64,000 nt of DNA from Paenibacillus sp. MAHUQ-63 (GCF_028765165.1 NZ_JARADB010000001.1:434001-498000); one strand, 5' to 3'. Positions 8,827-17,318 are shown, counted from the stretch's first letter. The notes: generated from the sequence alone by a model not told the origin. Numbers and translations are program-made.

Positions 8827-9006
8827 ATGGATCAGAATTCCGTTCAAATTCGTCAAGGCGAAGAGATTATTTATGTAGAAATGACTGTTAAGGAAGCGCT
8901 TGCATTAACAGGGGCCAAATTTAACCTCAACCAAAAGCTGGAGAGAGACGCGATCAAGAAGGTTAAACAGCGCCTAGAAGATAAACTGCTCCCTCCCAAC
9001 CATTAA
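8827..9006 (+). CDS. 59-residue protein of unknown function
   Basis: ATG is preceded by AGGAGTGATG. The product is mixed-charge with a basic amphipathic C-terminal helix (KLERDAIKKVKQRLEDKL) and no cysteines or membrane segment. It ends at its own terminator. Not recognised. Good ribosome site, upstream gap and terminator support it as a real gene. Confidence 0.7.
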   Translation: MDQNSVQIRQGEEIIYVEMTVKEALALTGAKFNLNQKLERDAIKKVKQRLEDKLLPPNH

Positions 9007-9017
9007 TTTGCCCACAG

Positions 9018-9059
9018 AGCCTGGTGAACGGTGCGAACCGTACGCCGGGCTTTTTTATT
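9018..9059 (+). terminator. rho-independent terminator
   Basis: AGCCTGGTG/CGCCGGGCT stem with inner ACGGT/ACCGT and a T6 run. Confidence 0.85.
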
Positions 9060-9144
9060 TTTGGCTCTCCGCCGTATCAAAATCCGCTAACGGTTCATAC
9101 TAATCTCGCAACTCATCAAATCATACTGCCAAGGAGTGAACGAC

Positions 9145-9234
9145 ATGTCAGAGAGCCACAAACAGCAAGGACACGGAAGACAAAATACGACGACACGCAC
9201 GCAGGATCAAAAGAGCAACAAAGGGCACAAATAA
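9145..9234 (+). CDS. 29-residue hydrophilic peptide
   Basis: ATG follows AAGGAGTGAACGAC. The product (MSESHKQQGHGRQN start) is rich in His, Gln, Lys and Thr, with no hydrophobic stretch. The composition resembles minor small acid-soluble spore proteins, but there is no diagnostic match. It may form a unit with the 59-residue gene 28 nt downstream. Confidence 0.5.
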   Translation: MSESHKQQGHGRQNTTTRTQDQKSNKGHK

Positions 9235-9262
9235 CGATAGCGGAATCTAAGGAGGGCCATCT

Positions 9263-9442
9263 ATGCTGGACAATTTAGAGAGCAACTACGATTGTGCGAA
9301 TGCTGGCACCGATTTACACAATTTGATCCAGGAGCTGGAGCAGTTCGAAGGTCCCGATGAGCAGCGCAACCGGCTGGAGAACCAGATTCATTGGATTCAG
9401 AACAAATGCTCCATCCCGCACGAACATTTCCGTTACAGGTAA
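9263..9442 (+). CDS. 59-residue protein of unknown function
   Basis: A strong AAGGAGGGCC site precedes the ATG. An acidic/amide-rich, probably helical protein with two cysteines (C11 and C49). Terminated by a hairpin at 9447-9490. Not recognised. Confidence 0.65.
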   Translation: MLDNLESNYDCANAGTDLHNLIQELEQFEGPDEQRNRLENQIHWIQNKCSIPHEHFRYR

Positions 9443-9446
9443 CATA

Positions 9447-9490
9447 CAAAAAGTCCATGCCTCCTAACCGGGCGTGGACTTTTCATTTTA
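9447..9490 (+). terminator. rho-independent terminator, probably bidirectional
   Basis: AAAAGTCCATGCC pairs with GGCGTGGACTTTT between convergent small genes. Confidence 0.8.
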
Positions 9491-9697
9491 ATTAATTTTT
9501 CTTCTTGTCAGAATACACGGAACCCCTTTACCTACTGCCCCTGGCTTCTCCATCAAAGCCAAGTAACGAAGCCCTCTCGTGCATGGCGTTTTGCAAACCG
9601 AGCATGTTGCCGACTCCACGATTCTCATGGTGTACTGCTCGATGGATGAAGCAATCTTCTTCTTCGCGACCTTGCCCTTCCCTTTCGGTGGTGCCAT
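9488..9697 (-). CDS. 69-residue basic Cys-motif protein
   Basis: The ATG is preceded by GGGAGG, 8 nt upstream. A Lys-rich N-terminus (MAPPKGKGKVAKKK) is followed by C32-x2-C35-x3-C39 and a later Cys61, which could form a zinc site. It is not a known family to me. Convergent with the 59-residue gene at 9263. Confidence 0.55.
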   Translation of the reverse strand: MAPPKGKGKVAKKKIASSIEQYTMRIVESATCSVCKTPCTRGLRYLALMEKPGAVGKGVPCILTRRKIN

Positions 9698-9762
9698 AAC
9701 CTCGCCTCCCAGCTCTTCCTTACTTCAGTATATGAAGTCCGGGAGGATCGGTTCTTGGAGAT

Positions 9763-10653
9763 CTACCCCCTGATGGTCTGCAAATCCAGCGCCGTCAGGA
9801 GGATCGGAACGATCTCGGCGTAGAGTCCGGCAAACGACTCGGGAGGCAGCGGATTAACGCCAAGGCCCACCTCGACGGTAAATCCGGGCCTGCGGAAATG
9901 CTGAATGAACCAATCTTTGTAGCCCGCATCGCTGTCCGTCAACTTGACGGCCTGGTACCCGCTGGCCGTCGCCAAATGCTCGGCAAAGTCCTCGGCTTCC
10001 GGCGGTTCGTACCCGCGGTAATTCCAGTAGATTTCCCTCCCTTGCGTATGCAGCGCAATGACCAGCTCGAAGGGGTGGCATTCGGTGAAACGGGCGATCG
10101 CCGCGGCTTCCGGCTCCGACAGCGGCTCCGGTCCGCCGTAATCCCGCGCTCCAGGCCCCAGCTGCCCTCTGCGAGCCACTTCCTCCTCCCAATGGGCCGG
10201 AAACTGGTCGTTCAGGTCGACGCCTCTTATATTGGCCTTCCAGGCGCTGAAATCCGCTGCTCCGCCGTTCCATTCCAGCAGTTGATCCCGGTACGGATGT
10301 TCCGGACTCACGCCGTTCAGTACGAGCTCCACGCCGTCCGGATTCACCATGGGGACGATCCAGAACGAATACTCGGAGAACAGACGTCTGATATTTCTTC
10401 CTTGCCATGCCGTTCCTCTCGCAAACGAACAGGCTACATCCTCCACGAATTGCATGATGAGGGGTGTCGTAATCCATTCGTTGGCATGAAAGGCTGCGTT
10501 CACATGAATTTCTCTGGCGCCTTGGCCCAGCCGCACCGCCGGTATGCTTCTTCCCATCACACTTTCGCCTATAGTTTCGACACACAGGAAAGGATAAATT
10601 TTCCCGAGCCGATTAAGCTCACAGCATAACGTGTCATACCCGTATCCTAACAT
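9763..10653 (-). CDS. M14-family zinc carboxypeptidase (gamma-D-glutamyl-diaminoacid peptidase-like)
   Basis: 296 residues from ATG 10653 (GAGGTGG upstream; an in-frame GTG five codons earlier overlaps that site). The zinc ligands H and E are in FHANEW and the third His in ALHTQG. The catalytic Glu is in FTVEVG. The substrate-carboxylate Asn/Arg region is IVPMVNPDGVEL. It resembles endopeptidase I of spore-formers, which cuts D-Glu-meso-Dap bonds in peptidoglycan peptides, but it has no LysM repeats or signal peptide, so it is likely cytosolic (muropeptide recycling) or a sporulation enzyme. Confidence 0.88.
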   Translation of the reverse strand: MLGYGYDTLCCELNRLGKIYPFLCVETIGESVMGRSIPAVRLGQGAREIHVNAAFHANEWITTPLIMQFVEDVACSFARGTAWQGRNIRRLFSEYSFWIVPMVNPDGVELVLNGVSPEHPYRDQLLEWNGGAADFSAWKANIRGVDLNDQFPAHWEEEVARRGQLGPGARDYGGPEPLSEPEAAAIARFTECHPFELVIALHTQGREIYWNYRGYEPPEAEDFAEHLATASGYQAVKLTDSDAGYKDWFIQHFRRPGFTVEVGLGVNPLPPESFAGLYAEIVPILLTALDLQTIRG

Positions 10654-10904
10654 ACGACCACCTCGCACCTCTGTAATCTCTTACGTAGGTTATGAATATG
10701 CCCGCCGCAGCGGATTCATGCGGACGCGGGGGCGGCGGGGGTTCGGGTCAGGGCGCCTGGGCGGCTGTCCTGCCGCACCCGCGGGGTGGGGTTACCGCCA
10801 TGCACCGCGGCGGTCTGAGCCTGGAGCCTGTCTTGCCCCCCGCGGTGTACATTTACCGCCATGCACCGCAGCGATCTGGGCTCGAGCGGCTCAAAAGCCG
10901 CTTC

Positions 10905-11086
10905 TAACGGACACAGCAGCCGTTATCCGCACTGCATGCAGCCTGTGCCGCCGCTAACGGACACAGGTGACCTTATTTGCCGATTTCGAGCCGAAAATCG
11001 GCCCCCCGAAGGCAAATAACGGCACTGGTGTCCGTTACATGCTGGAAGCGGCCCGATATCAACGAATAAGGGCCGCTGTGTCCGTT
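10905..11086. repeat. nested-palindrome element, family A copy 1 (182 bp)
   Basis: Four AACGGACAC boxes are arranged in, in, out, out. The outer arms are AACGGACACAGC and GCTGTGTCCGTT. The inner pair (10955-11037) is TAACGGACAC and GTGTCCGTTA around TTATTTGCC/GGCAAATAA and a GCCGATTT/AAATCGGC core. Confidence 0.88.
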
Positions 11087-11123
11087 GCAAGCCGCGCGAC
11101 CTTGCCCATGAACATAACGGACG

Positions 11124-11148
11124 CAAAAAAATGACCCTGCCGGGTCAT
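11124..11148 (-). terminator. duplicated copy of the racE terminator
   Basis: On the minus strand ATGACCC-GGCA-GGGTCAT is followed by seven Ts. It lies 390 bp beyond the functional copy. Confidence 0.7.
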
Positions 11149-11295
11149 CTTTCGTCATCGCTATTAGAAAGCGGTGTGGATTTACCGCCAACTCTGCGGC
11201 AGTCTGAGCCTGGAGCCTGTCCTGCCGCACCCGCGGTGTGCATTTACCGCCATGCACCGCGGCAGTCTGGCCCCGCGCGGCTTCAAAGCCGCTTC

Positions 11296-11476
11296 TAACG
11301 GACACAGCAGCCGTTATCCGCGCTGCATGCAGCCTGTGCCGCCGCTAACGGACACAGGTGAACTTATTTGCCGATTTCGAGCCGATAATCGGCCCCAGAG
11401 GGCAAATAGCGGCACTGGTGTCCGTTACAAGCTTCAAGCGGCCCGATATCAACGAATAAGGGCCGCTGTGTCCGTT
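11296..11476. repeat. nested-palindrome element, family A copy 2 (181 bp)
   Basis: Same architecture as 10905-11086, with a few substitutions in the core and outer loops. Confidence 0.88.
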
Positions 11477-11513
11477 GCAAGCCGCGCGACCTTGCCCATG
11501 AACATAACGGACG

Positions 11514-11538
11514 CAAAAAAATGACCCTGCCGGGTCAT
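11514..11538 (-). terminator. rho-independent terminator of racE
   Basis: On the minus strand ATGACCC-GGCA-GGGTCAT plus T7, 16 nt after the racE stop codon. Confidence 0.85.
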
Positions 11539-11553
11539 CTTTCGTCATCGCTA

Positions 11554-12363
11554 TTAGAAAATGGTGGGCATCTGCCAAACAACGGGTGTCATCGCAATCT
11601 GCTCCTTGAGCCAGTTCTCGGTAATCCGTTTGAAGCGGTCAGACTCACCGCTGCAGAAAAATTGGTGAATCGGCAGACTGCCTGAAGTCTCCATCATTTC
11701 ACGGTGATATAAAATCGTGCTGATTTCTCTCGCCGTTTCATCCGCCGATGAGATCAGCGCGACGTCCGGGCCCATCACCCGTGCTATCGGCTCCATCAAA
11801 AACGGGTAATGGGTACAGCCGAGAATCAAACAATCGATCGGCTTGCCGACCAGCGGGCGGAGGGATTGCTCCACAATCTCCTGCTCCTGCTCCGCGCCGA
11901 ACAGCCCCTTCTCCACGAATGGCGCGAGCAGCGGACAAGGCTGGCTGTACACCTGCACGTTAGGCGAAATTAACCGCAGCGCTTGCTCGTAAGCCTTGCT
12001 GCGGATCGTCCCGTCCGTACCGATCACGCCGATAACGCCGCTTCGCGTTTGCTTGATAGCGGCTCGCGCCCCGGGCGAGATAACGCCAATCACAGGAACG
12101 GATACGCGTTCGCGGATATCTTCGATAGCAACGGCCGTTGCCGTATTGCAAGCAATGACAATCATTTTCGGATGGTATTGAATCAAATAATCCACGATTT
12201 GCCGAGTGAAGGTACGTACTTCATCCGCAGAGCGCGGACCATAGGGGCTTCGGGCAGTATCGCCGAAATAAATCACTTTCTCTTGCGGCAGCTGTCTCAT
12301 AAGTTCTTTGACTACAGTTAATCCTCCGACTCCCGAGTCCAGTACGGCTATCGCTTGCTGCAC
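11554..12363 (-). CDS. racE: glutamate racemase
   Basis: 269 residues. It interconverts L- and D-glutamate for peptidoglycan synthesis in the cytosol. The two catalytic cysteines are C72 (IACNTATA) and C183 (LGCTHYPF). Substrate-binding blocks DSGVGG (9-14) and FGDTARSPYG are intact, so it should be active. The gene ends WQMPTIF and its stop lies exactly at the edge of the 390-bp duplication, whose outer unit repeats the last few codons in degenerate form. Confidence 0.96.
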   Translation of the reverse strand: MQQAIAVLDSGVGGLTVVKELMRQLPQEKVIYFGDTARSPYGPRSADEVRTFTRQIVDYLIQYHPKMIVIACNTATAVAIEDIRERVSVPVIGVISPGARAAIKQTRSGVIGVIGTDGTIRSKAYEQALRLISPNVQVYSQPCPLLAPFVEKGLFGAEQEQEIVEQSLRPLVGKPIDCLILGCTHYPFLMEPIARVMGPDVALISSADETAREISTILYHREMMETSGSLPIHQFFCSGESDRFKRITENWLKEQIAMTPVVWQMPTIF

Positions 12364-12474
12364 ACCTATCCGCTTCCTTTGCCGGTTAATGAATTACGCG
12401 GGTCACATGGATAGAATATGAACGTACAAGCTGAAAGGTACCTAAACTAGCGGCTTAGAAGAAGGGCTTTTTAC

Positions 12475-13491
12475 CTATTTTGGTGGCTGGATGTCGTTAA
12501 CAAGCGCGAACTCGTAGCCCTTTTTCTTGATCTCTTTGCAGATGCGCGCCAGCGCCTGCATGTTCTCAAGCGATCCTTGGTGCATCAAAATAATGTTCCC
12601 GTCATGCAAATTATTCATGATATCGTTATAAGGGTCCTCCGCGCCATTCGCTCGCGGCTCCCAATCCCGCATGGCCGTCGACCAGAATACGGAGGTGTAG
12701 CCCATGCTGGATACCAGGCTCAAATTATGCATGTTGTAATGGCCGTAGGGGAACCGGAAATATTTCTCCACTTCTTTCCCCGTCAGTTTTTTGTACAGCG
12801 CTTCGAAATCCGTAATTTCCTTGCGAATCTGGTCGTCGCTCAGCTCGTTGAAATCTTTGTGCGTCATTGTGTGATTGGCTACGAAATGGCCGTCAGCCAC
12901 GACTCTTTTCAAATACTCCGGATTCTGCTTAATGTTATTCCCCGAGATGAAGAAGTTCGCTTTCACACCGTTATCCTTGAGCGATTTCAGCATCAAATCC
13001 ACTTCGATCAGCGGGCCTCCCGCATCAATGGTGAGGTATACCTTCTTGCCCGTGCCTACCCAGACGGCTTTCTGGTCGGCAGTGAACGATTTCGTTTCTT
13101 TGGGGAAATCGGGAACTTGTCCCGTTTTCTTCTTCATGTAATACCACGAATAGGGCGTCTTGTCCCCGGTTGTCGTTTTGATTTTGCCGCTGTCGGCTGT
13201 CGCGGTCGGCTTGCTTGTAGCCTTAGGCGATGCGGATGGCGATGAAGGCGATGAAGGCGAAGGGGATGGTGCAGGTGCTGCCGTCGATTTCGGCGTCTCT
13301 GTCGGTTTGGGCGTTGCGGCCGGAGCTGCAATCGGTTTGGTTGTAGGCGCCGGCGTCGCCGCCTTGGCCGCAGCCTGCGGGCTTGGCGTGCCTGCTTCGG
13401 AAGCAGGGGCCGTTAGGCTTATGTCTGCACAACCGACCAATGTTGCGCTAAGCAGGATCAGCAGTGCAGCACTTTTGGTAATTGGTGTCAT
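12475..13491 (-). CDS. PdaA-like polysaccharide deacetylase lipoprotein
   Basis: 338 residues from ATG 13491 (GCGAGG upstream); a longer open frame to 13890 only overlaps bdbC. Lipoprotein signal with lipobox LVGC (C21), then a Pro/Ala/Ser/Thr-rich linker (28-100), then a NodB domain (about 150-330). Motif 2 is NHTMTH (H207, H211) and motif 3 is RFPYG. Motif 1 is TIDAGG: D156 is kept, but the second, metal-binding Asp is Ala157. Bacillus PdaA has Asn there, so the subfamily tolerates change. Likely modifies peptidoglycan N-acetylmuramic acid outside the membrane. Confidence 0.87.
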   Translation of the reverse strand: MTPITKSAALLILLSATLVGCADISLTAPASEAGTPSPQAAAKAATPAPTTKPIAAPAATPKPTETPKSTAAPAPSPSPSSPSSPSASPKATSKPTATADSGKIKTTTGDKTPYSWYYMKKKTGQVPDFPKETKSFTADQKAVWVGTGKKVYLTIDAGGPLIEVDLMLKSLKDNGVKANFFISGNNIKQNPEYLKRVVADGHFVANHTMTHKDFNELSDDQIRKEITDFEALYKKLTGKEVEKYFRFPYGHYNMHNLSLVSSMGYTSVFWSTAMRDWEPRANGAEDPYNDIMNNLHDGNIILMHQGSLENMQALARICKEIKKKGYEFALVNDIQPPK

Positions 13492-13577
13492 TGTCGGACC
13501 TCGCTTCCGAAAGAATACGTTCGGTATTCCTTTCGACAGCGCTAGACAAATTACCTGCCTAATTTTGGTGCGTGGTG

Positions 13578-13997
13578 TTATTTCGTGGCGCGGTACGTCA
13601 AATATTGGAGAATGGTGATCAGAATGAAAGCTGTTCCAGCCAGCATCGGGATCGTAATAAAGCCCAGCCAGTTCAAGTAGTCCACATCGCAGGGAACCGG
13701 GCCGCAGCCTGTGGCGGATTCGTGAAACACGCCGGACTGCAGCAAAACATGATAGACGGATATGCAGGCTCCCCAGATCGTGAGCGGCATGACATAGATC
13801 GTCAGTTTGTAATCTCTGCGCACCGCGGCGATCCCCAGAATGACGACCAGCGGGTACATCAGAATGCGTTGGTACCAGCACAATTTGCAAGGTATGAAAT
13901 GCATGATTTCCGAGAAGTACAAGCTCCCCAATGTGGCGATTAGCGCAAGCAGCCAGGATAGGTGCATACCGTTCTCTCTAAAAAATTTTTTTGACAT
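13578..13997 (-). CDS. bdbC: disulfide bond formation protein, DsbB/BdbC family
   Basis: 139 residues, four transmembrane helices. Two redox cysteine pairs: CKLC (C37/C40, in CKLCWYQRI) and CGPVPC (C97/C102). It reoxidises a thioredoxin-like partner (BdbD) with quinone. No bdbD is next to it, so the partner lies outside this window. The PdaA-like lipoprotein gene begins 86 nt downstream on the same strand. Confidence 0.93.
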   Translation of the reverse strand: MSKKFFRENGMHLSWLLALIATLGSLYFSEIMHFIPCKLCWYQRILMYPLVVILGIAAVRRDYKLTIYVMPLTIWGACISVYHVLLQSGVFHESATGCGPVPCDVDYLNWLGFITIPMLAGTAFILITILQYLTYRATK

Positions 13998-14063
13998 TCG
14001 AGCTCGTCCTCCCCTTTCCCACTATTATAGAAAAATATAGCAGGGAAGTCTAACGCTCCAGTC

Positions 14064-14101
14064 GCAAAAAAGCCAAGCAGGCAAGCGCCCGCTCGGCTTC
14101 A
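14064..14101 (-). terminator. terminator of the GH15-dehydrogenase operon
   Basis: On the minus strand AAGCCGAGCGGGC pairs with GCCTGCTTGGCTT followed by six Ts, directly after the dehydrogenase stop. Confidence 0.85.
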
Positions 14102-14102
14102 T

Positions 14103-15266
14103 TCATACCGAAAAGCTGTACACGACTTCTTCCGTCTGCTTAACAAGCCCGCTCCATTGTTCCACAGGAACAAGGTCGACGACAGCCTTGATCGGGATGC
14201 TGGCGAAGTCCAGCTGCGGCACGGCATCCAGCTTCATCCGGTTGGTGACCAGCCGGTCCAGCCAGCCGGGATATTCCTTCTCCATCTGCTGCAGCCGGTA
14301 GATGGCCGTTTCAAAGTCCTTGCGCGATGCGTTCACGGAACCGATCACGCATTTGTTCTCCAGCACCATGCTCTGGTTTAGCATGTCCGACGGAATCTCC
14401 AGTTTCCGGTCCGCCGGCGTCACCCCAAGCAGCGCCAACACACCGTTCGGCGCCAGCACCCCCATCGCCTCGAACGCAAGGGGGCTGAAGCCCGTGCATT
14501 CGAGAATGAGATCTATCGGCTTGCCGAGTTCCTCGGCGTAAGCCGTCAGAGTGTCGGTGCCGCCTTCGTCGGCCCCGGCCTGCCGGTACGCGCCTCCGCA
14601 GTCTTTGACCAGCTGCGCTTGCAGGCTGTCCTGCGGGGATCTGGACCATACGTAGACGTCCAGCCCCAGCAGCCGGCAGGTCATCGCCGCGAGCAGCCCG
14701 AGCGGTCCCGAGCCGAGGATGAGCGCCGTCCTCGGCTCCCAGATCAGCCTCTGCTGCACGCGCAGCACCTGGTCCCACACCTTCTCGACGATGCTCTGCG
14801 GCTCAACCAGCACGCCTTGATGCAGCAGTCCGGAGGGCACTTGCACCAGGTACCGGCCTTCCTCCTTGTAATACTCGGAGAGGAAGCCGTGCGCTCCCTT
14901 GATGCCGCGCTCGACGAACTCGCCGCTCTGGCAAAAGTCCGAATGGCCGTTGCGGCAATTGACGCAGCTTTGCTTGCGGCAGGGGCGCCGGACGATGGCG
15001 GTCACGAGATCTCCCGGGGAGAAGCCGCTCTCCGCCCCCGCCTCGGTCACGACGCCCAGTGATTCGTGACCTGTCGTCAAGTCGTCTTCCCCTTGAGGGG
15101 GGACGCCGTATTTCTCCTGCAAAATCTCCTTGTCCGTGCCATCCAGGCCTACAGCCAATACCTTCACGATAACTTCCTGAGGATGACGAATAACCGGATC
15201 CTCCACCGTTTCCAGCGCAATGGACGGATTCCCCTGCCGAAGCTGTTTCACCCGTATCGCTTTCAT
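14103..15266 (-). CDS. zinc-dependent glucose 1-dehydrogenase-like MDR enzyme
   Basis: 387 residues, medium-chain dehydrogenase. The archaeal glucose dehydrogenase features are GLDGTDKEI (catalytic-zinc residue Asp instead of Cys), GHESLG, a structural-zinc cluster CRKQSCVNCRNGHSDFC, and Rossmann motif LGSGPLG. Expected reaction: D-glucose to gluconolactone with NAD(P)+. It starts 15 nt after the GH15 gene with a GGAGGAGATGG site, so hydrolysed glucose could be fed straight into oxidation (inference). Exact sugar specificity cannot be read from sequence. Confidence 0.86.
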   Translation of the reverse strand: MKAIRVKQLRQGNPSIALETVEDPVIRHPQEVIVKVLAVGLDGTDKEILQEKYGVPPQGEDDLTTGHESLGVVTEAGAESGFSPGDLVTAIVRRPCRKQSCVNCRNGHSDFCQSGEFVERGIKGAHGFLSEYYKEEGRYLVQVPSGLLHQGVLVEPQSIVEKVWDQVLRVQQRLIWEPRTALILGSGPLGLLAAMTCRLLGLDVYVWSRSPQDSLQAQLVKDCGGAYRQAGADEGGTDTLTAYAEELGKPIDLILECTGFSPLAFEAMGVLAPNGVLALLGVTPADRKLEIPSDMLNQSMVLENKCVIGSVNASRKDFETAIYRLQQMEKEYPGWLDRLVTNRMKLDAVPQLDFASIPIKAVVDLVPVEQWSGLVKQTEEVVYSFSV

Positions 15267-15281
15267 CTCTCCATCTCCTCC

Positions 15282-17318
15282 TTAATGATGAGCGGGTTCG
15301 AGCACTTGGTCTTCGCTTGCGTCCGCCGCCTGCATCGAACCTTGGGACGTGAGCTGCTTCAATTTGGTCAAATATTCCTGCGTCACCTTGATGAAGGAAG
15401 CATGTGACCACGTAAGCGGCGAAACGGAGAGCGGCGCTCCGGTGAACGGATGCACCTGCTCCGCCATCGTTCCCGAAGGCAGCGCGTGACGAATAGCCCA
15501 TCGCATCAAGTTCTCGGCTTCCTGCAGATCAGCCGTCTTCGCCGCCGAGGCCACCAGCCATTCCGCGTACCACAGGGTACAGATGAACCAAGGGTTGCCC
15601 GGCACTTTCGCCACATCGTTCGTCACTTGATGGTAGTAGTCGTTCTCATATCGGGCAATGCCTCCGATATCCGTATTTACCCACAATTTCTCTCTTAGAA
15701 TCCGCAGCGTGGCAGCAACCCGGGGATCCTCCCGCTCGAACAAACCGAAATCGAACAGACCGTACATACTCATATCGAGCGTATAGTCCGGCACATATTT
15801 ATTGTCCTCGTAGCTCCAATACAGAGCCCGCAGGAAACGATTGCGGTCAGAGGCGTAGAGCTGCTGATCCGCGGCATTTTTCACTTGAACGGCAACATCC
15901 GCATAATAGACGGAACGGGCTTTATCATTGTGATATTCGGCGAACCGCGCCGCAGCGACCAGGCCCGCGTATACCGAGGCGACGGTAAAGGCCAGCACGC
16001 CGTACCGCTCCTCCCACAGATCGTACGAAGGCAGCGGAAGACCGGACGCATCCCGGTAATGCACGAGAAAGTCGGCCGCCGGTTTGACGAACTTCTCATA
16101 ATCGTCCCGCGACTTCTCCAGCGTCCCCGCCAGCTTATGGTGATGCCACAGCGTGTACAGAACGAGGGCTGTTTCGTCCTCCTGAATGGCCAGCTGCTTC
16201 TTCCCCTGCCCGTCCACCCATGGGTGCCAGCTGGAGCCGACGGAGCTGTCCGGGTTGTATTTATGCATGAGATAGCCTTCGGGTGTTAACACTTTCATAC
16301 AAAAGTCGAAAAATTTGCGCGACAATTCGGAATAGCCGGCACGGTCCAGCGCATGCGAAACGAGCGCTCCGTCTCGCGGCCACATATAGGAATACGTATC
16401 TTTGGCAAATTTCAAAATATCGGAATCGTTCGCCGCGATAATCGCCCCGCGGTTGTCGATGTTCGTTCTGGTGATCAGCAGACATCTTTTATAGAAAGCA
16501 GCGATATCCTGCGGAAGCAAAGACAGCTGATGGGCATCCCGATTGACCCATTGCACCCAATGATCATGCGTACGCTGCAGCAGAGCCTGCGGCGTCGATG
16601 TGCGCAGAAGCTGCTCCATGCGCTCTACCTCCTGCTTCGTATGGCCGAAGCAGATCCAGAACCAGGCTTCTTTGACCCCTTTGGGCGGCAGCGTCACCGT
16701 TAATTCCAGCGTTCCGTCCACAGACCCTTGCGCGATCGGATTCCCGCCCAATGCGCCGTCCTCGGCGTCGCGCCACGTTCCTTCGAGGCCGTGAATCCCT
16801 TTCTGCCCCGTCGCGTAGCCGCTTGGCGACGGCCGGTCGGCATCCGGAGATAAGCCGGACAGAGACATATAGCGATGGCCTTTATAGAACACAAGCGAGT
16901 TCAGTTCGGGATCGTAATAGATCGTATCCCCGACGCCGTTTCCATAAATTTGCAGATCCAGATGAAAGTACAACTTTATCTCTCTTTCTGCATCAAAGCG
17001 GTTTTCGATCTTGATTTTGCGCAGAAAAATATTTTGCTGGACGTCAACCCCATCGCGAATGAGCATGCTCAGTCCAAGCCTGTCGTGGGCGCACTGCACG
17101 TTCGTAACCAGCGAATCGTCCAGATAATTCAACTTTTTGGACACCTCCGGATGGTCGATCCAGAAGAAGTCCTGCGCGCACCAAATGCCGAAATGTGAAA
17201 GATGATCGCTAGATTGATTCTCCTGCCCTACTAAAGGGTAATACATGTCACGAATATTATAAGCAGCGTCGAAATTAATGAGCACATTCCCATTCCCAAT
17301 GGGCAAATCCCTTGCCAT
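15282..17318 (-). CDS. GH15 glucoamylase/glucodextranase-type glycoside hydrolase
   Basis: 678 residues with an N-terminal beta-sandwich (about 1-270) and an (alpha/alpha)6 catalytic barrel (about 280-660). Diagnostic blocks: DTYSYMWPRDGALV, the general acid in YDLWEERYG, and the general base Glu in GTMAEQVHP followed by LTWSHA. There is no signal peptide, so it is an intracellular enzyme releasing glucose from maltodextrins, trehalose or isomalto-oligosaccharides. AAGAGG precedes the ATG. First gene of an operon with the glucose dehydrogenase. Confidence 0.92.
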   Translation of the reverse strand: MARDLPIGNGNVLINFDAAYNIRDMYYPLVGQENQSSDHLSHFGIWCAQDFFWIDHPEVSKKLNYLDDSLVTNVQCAHDRLGLSMLIRDGVDVQQNIFLRKIKIENRFDAEREIKLYFHLDLQIYGNGVGDTIYYDPELNSLVFYKGHRYMSLSGLSPDADRPSPSGYATGQKGIHGLEGTWRDAEDGALGGNPIAQGSVDGTLELTVTLPPKGVKEAWFWICFGHTKQEVERMEQLLRTSTPQALLQRTHDHWVQWVNRDAHQLSLLPQDIAAFYKRCLLITRTNIDNRGAIIAANDSDILKFAKDTYSYMWPRDGALVSHALDRAGYSELSRKFFDFCMKVLTPEGYLMHKYNPDSSVGSSWHPWVDGQGKKQLAIQEDETALVLYTLWHHHKLAGTLEKSRDDYEKFVKPAADFLVHYRDASGLPLPSYDLWEERYGVLAFTVASVYAGLVAAARFAEYHNDKARSVYYADVAVQVKNAADQQLYASDRNRFLRALYWSYEDNKYVPDYTLDMSMYGLFDFGLFEREDPRVAATLRILREKLWVNTDIGGIARYENDYYHQVTNDVAKVPGNPWFICTLWYAEWLVASAAKTADLQEAENLMRWAIRHALPSGTMAEQVHPFTGAPLSVSPLTWSHASFIKVTQEYLTKLKQLTSQGSMQAADASEDQVLEPAHH

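Larger units (their letters stand above)
10772..11560. repeat. 390-bp tandem direct duplication between the M14 gene and racE
   Basis: Matching landmarks repeat at a constant offset: GTCTGAGCC at 10813/11202, TAACGGACAC at 10905/11296, CTATTAGAAA at 11161/11551 (389-391 bp). Each unit holds a 182-bp nested palindrome, the racE terminator hairpin and the racE stop-codon sequence. Upstream are further partial copies of a GC-rich subrepeat containing TTACCGCCATGCACCGC (about 10797, 10852, 11242). The gap 10654-11553 contains no supported gene; ORFs here are translations of the repeat. Confidence 0.9.

Noticed and set aside
10973..11578. Two similar minus-strand frames beginning with FLIAMTKDDPAGSFF-type sequence
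   Set aside because: They translate the two copies of the 390-bp repeat and the terminator hairpin; similarity is due to DNA duplication, not coding constraint.
13492..13890. N-terminal extension of the deacetylase frame
   Set aside because: It overlaps bdbC in another frame and lacks a signal peptide; the lipoprotein start at 13491 has a ribosome site and lipobox.
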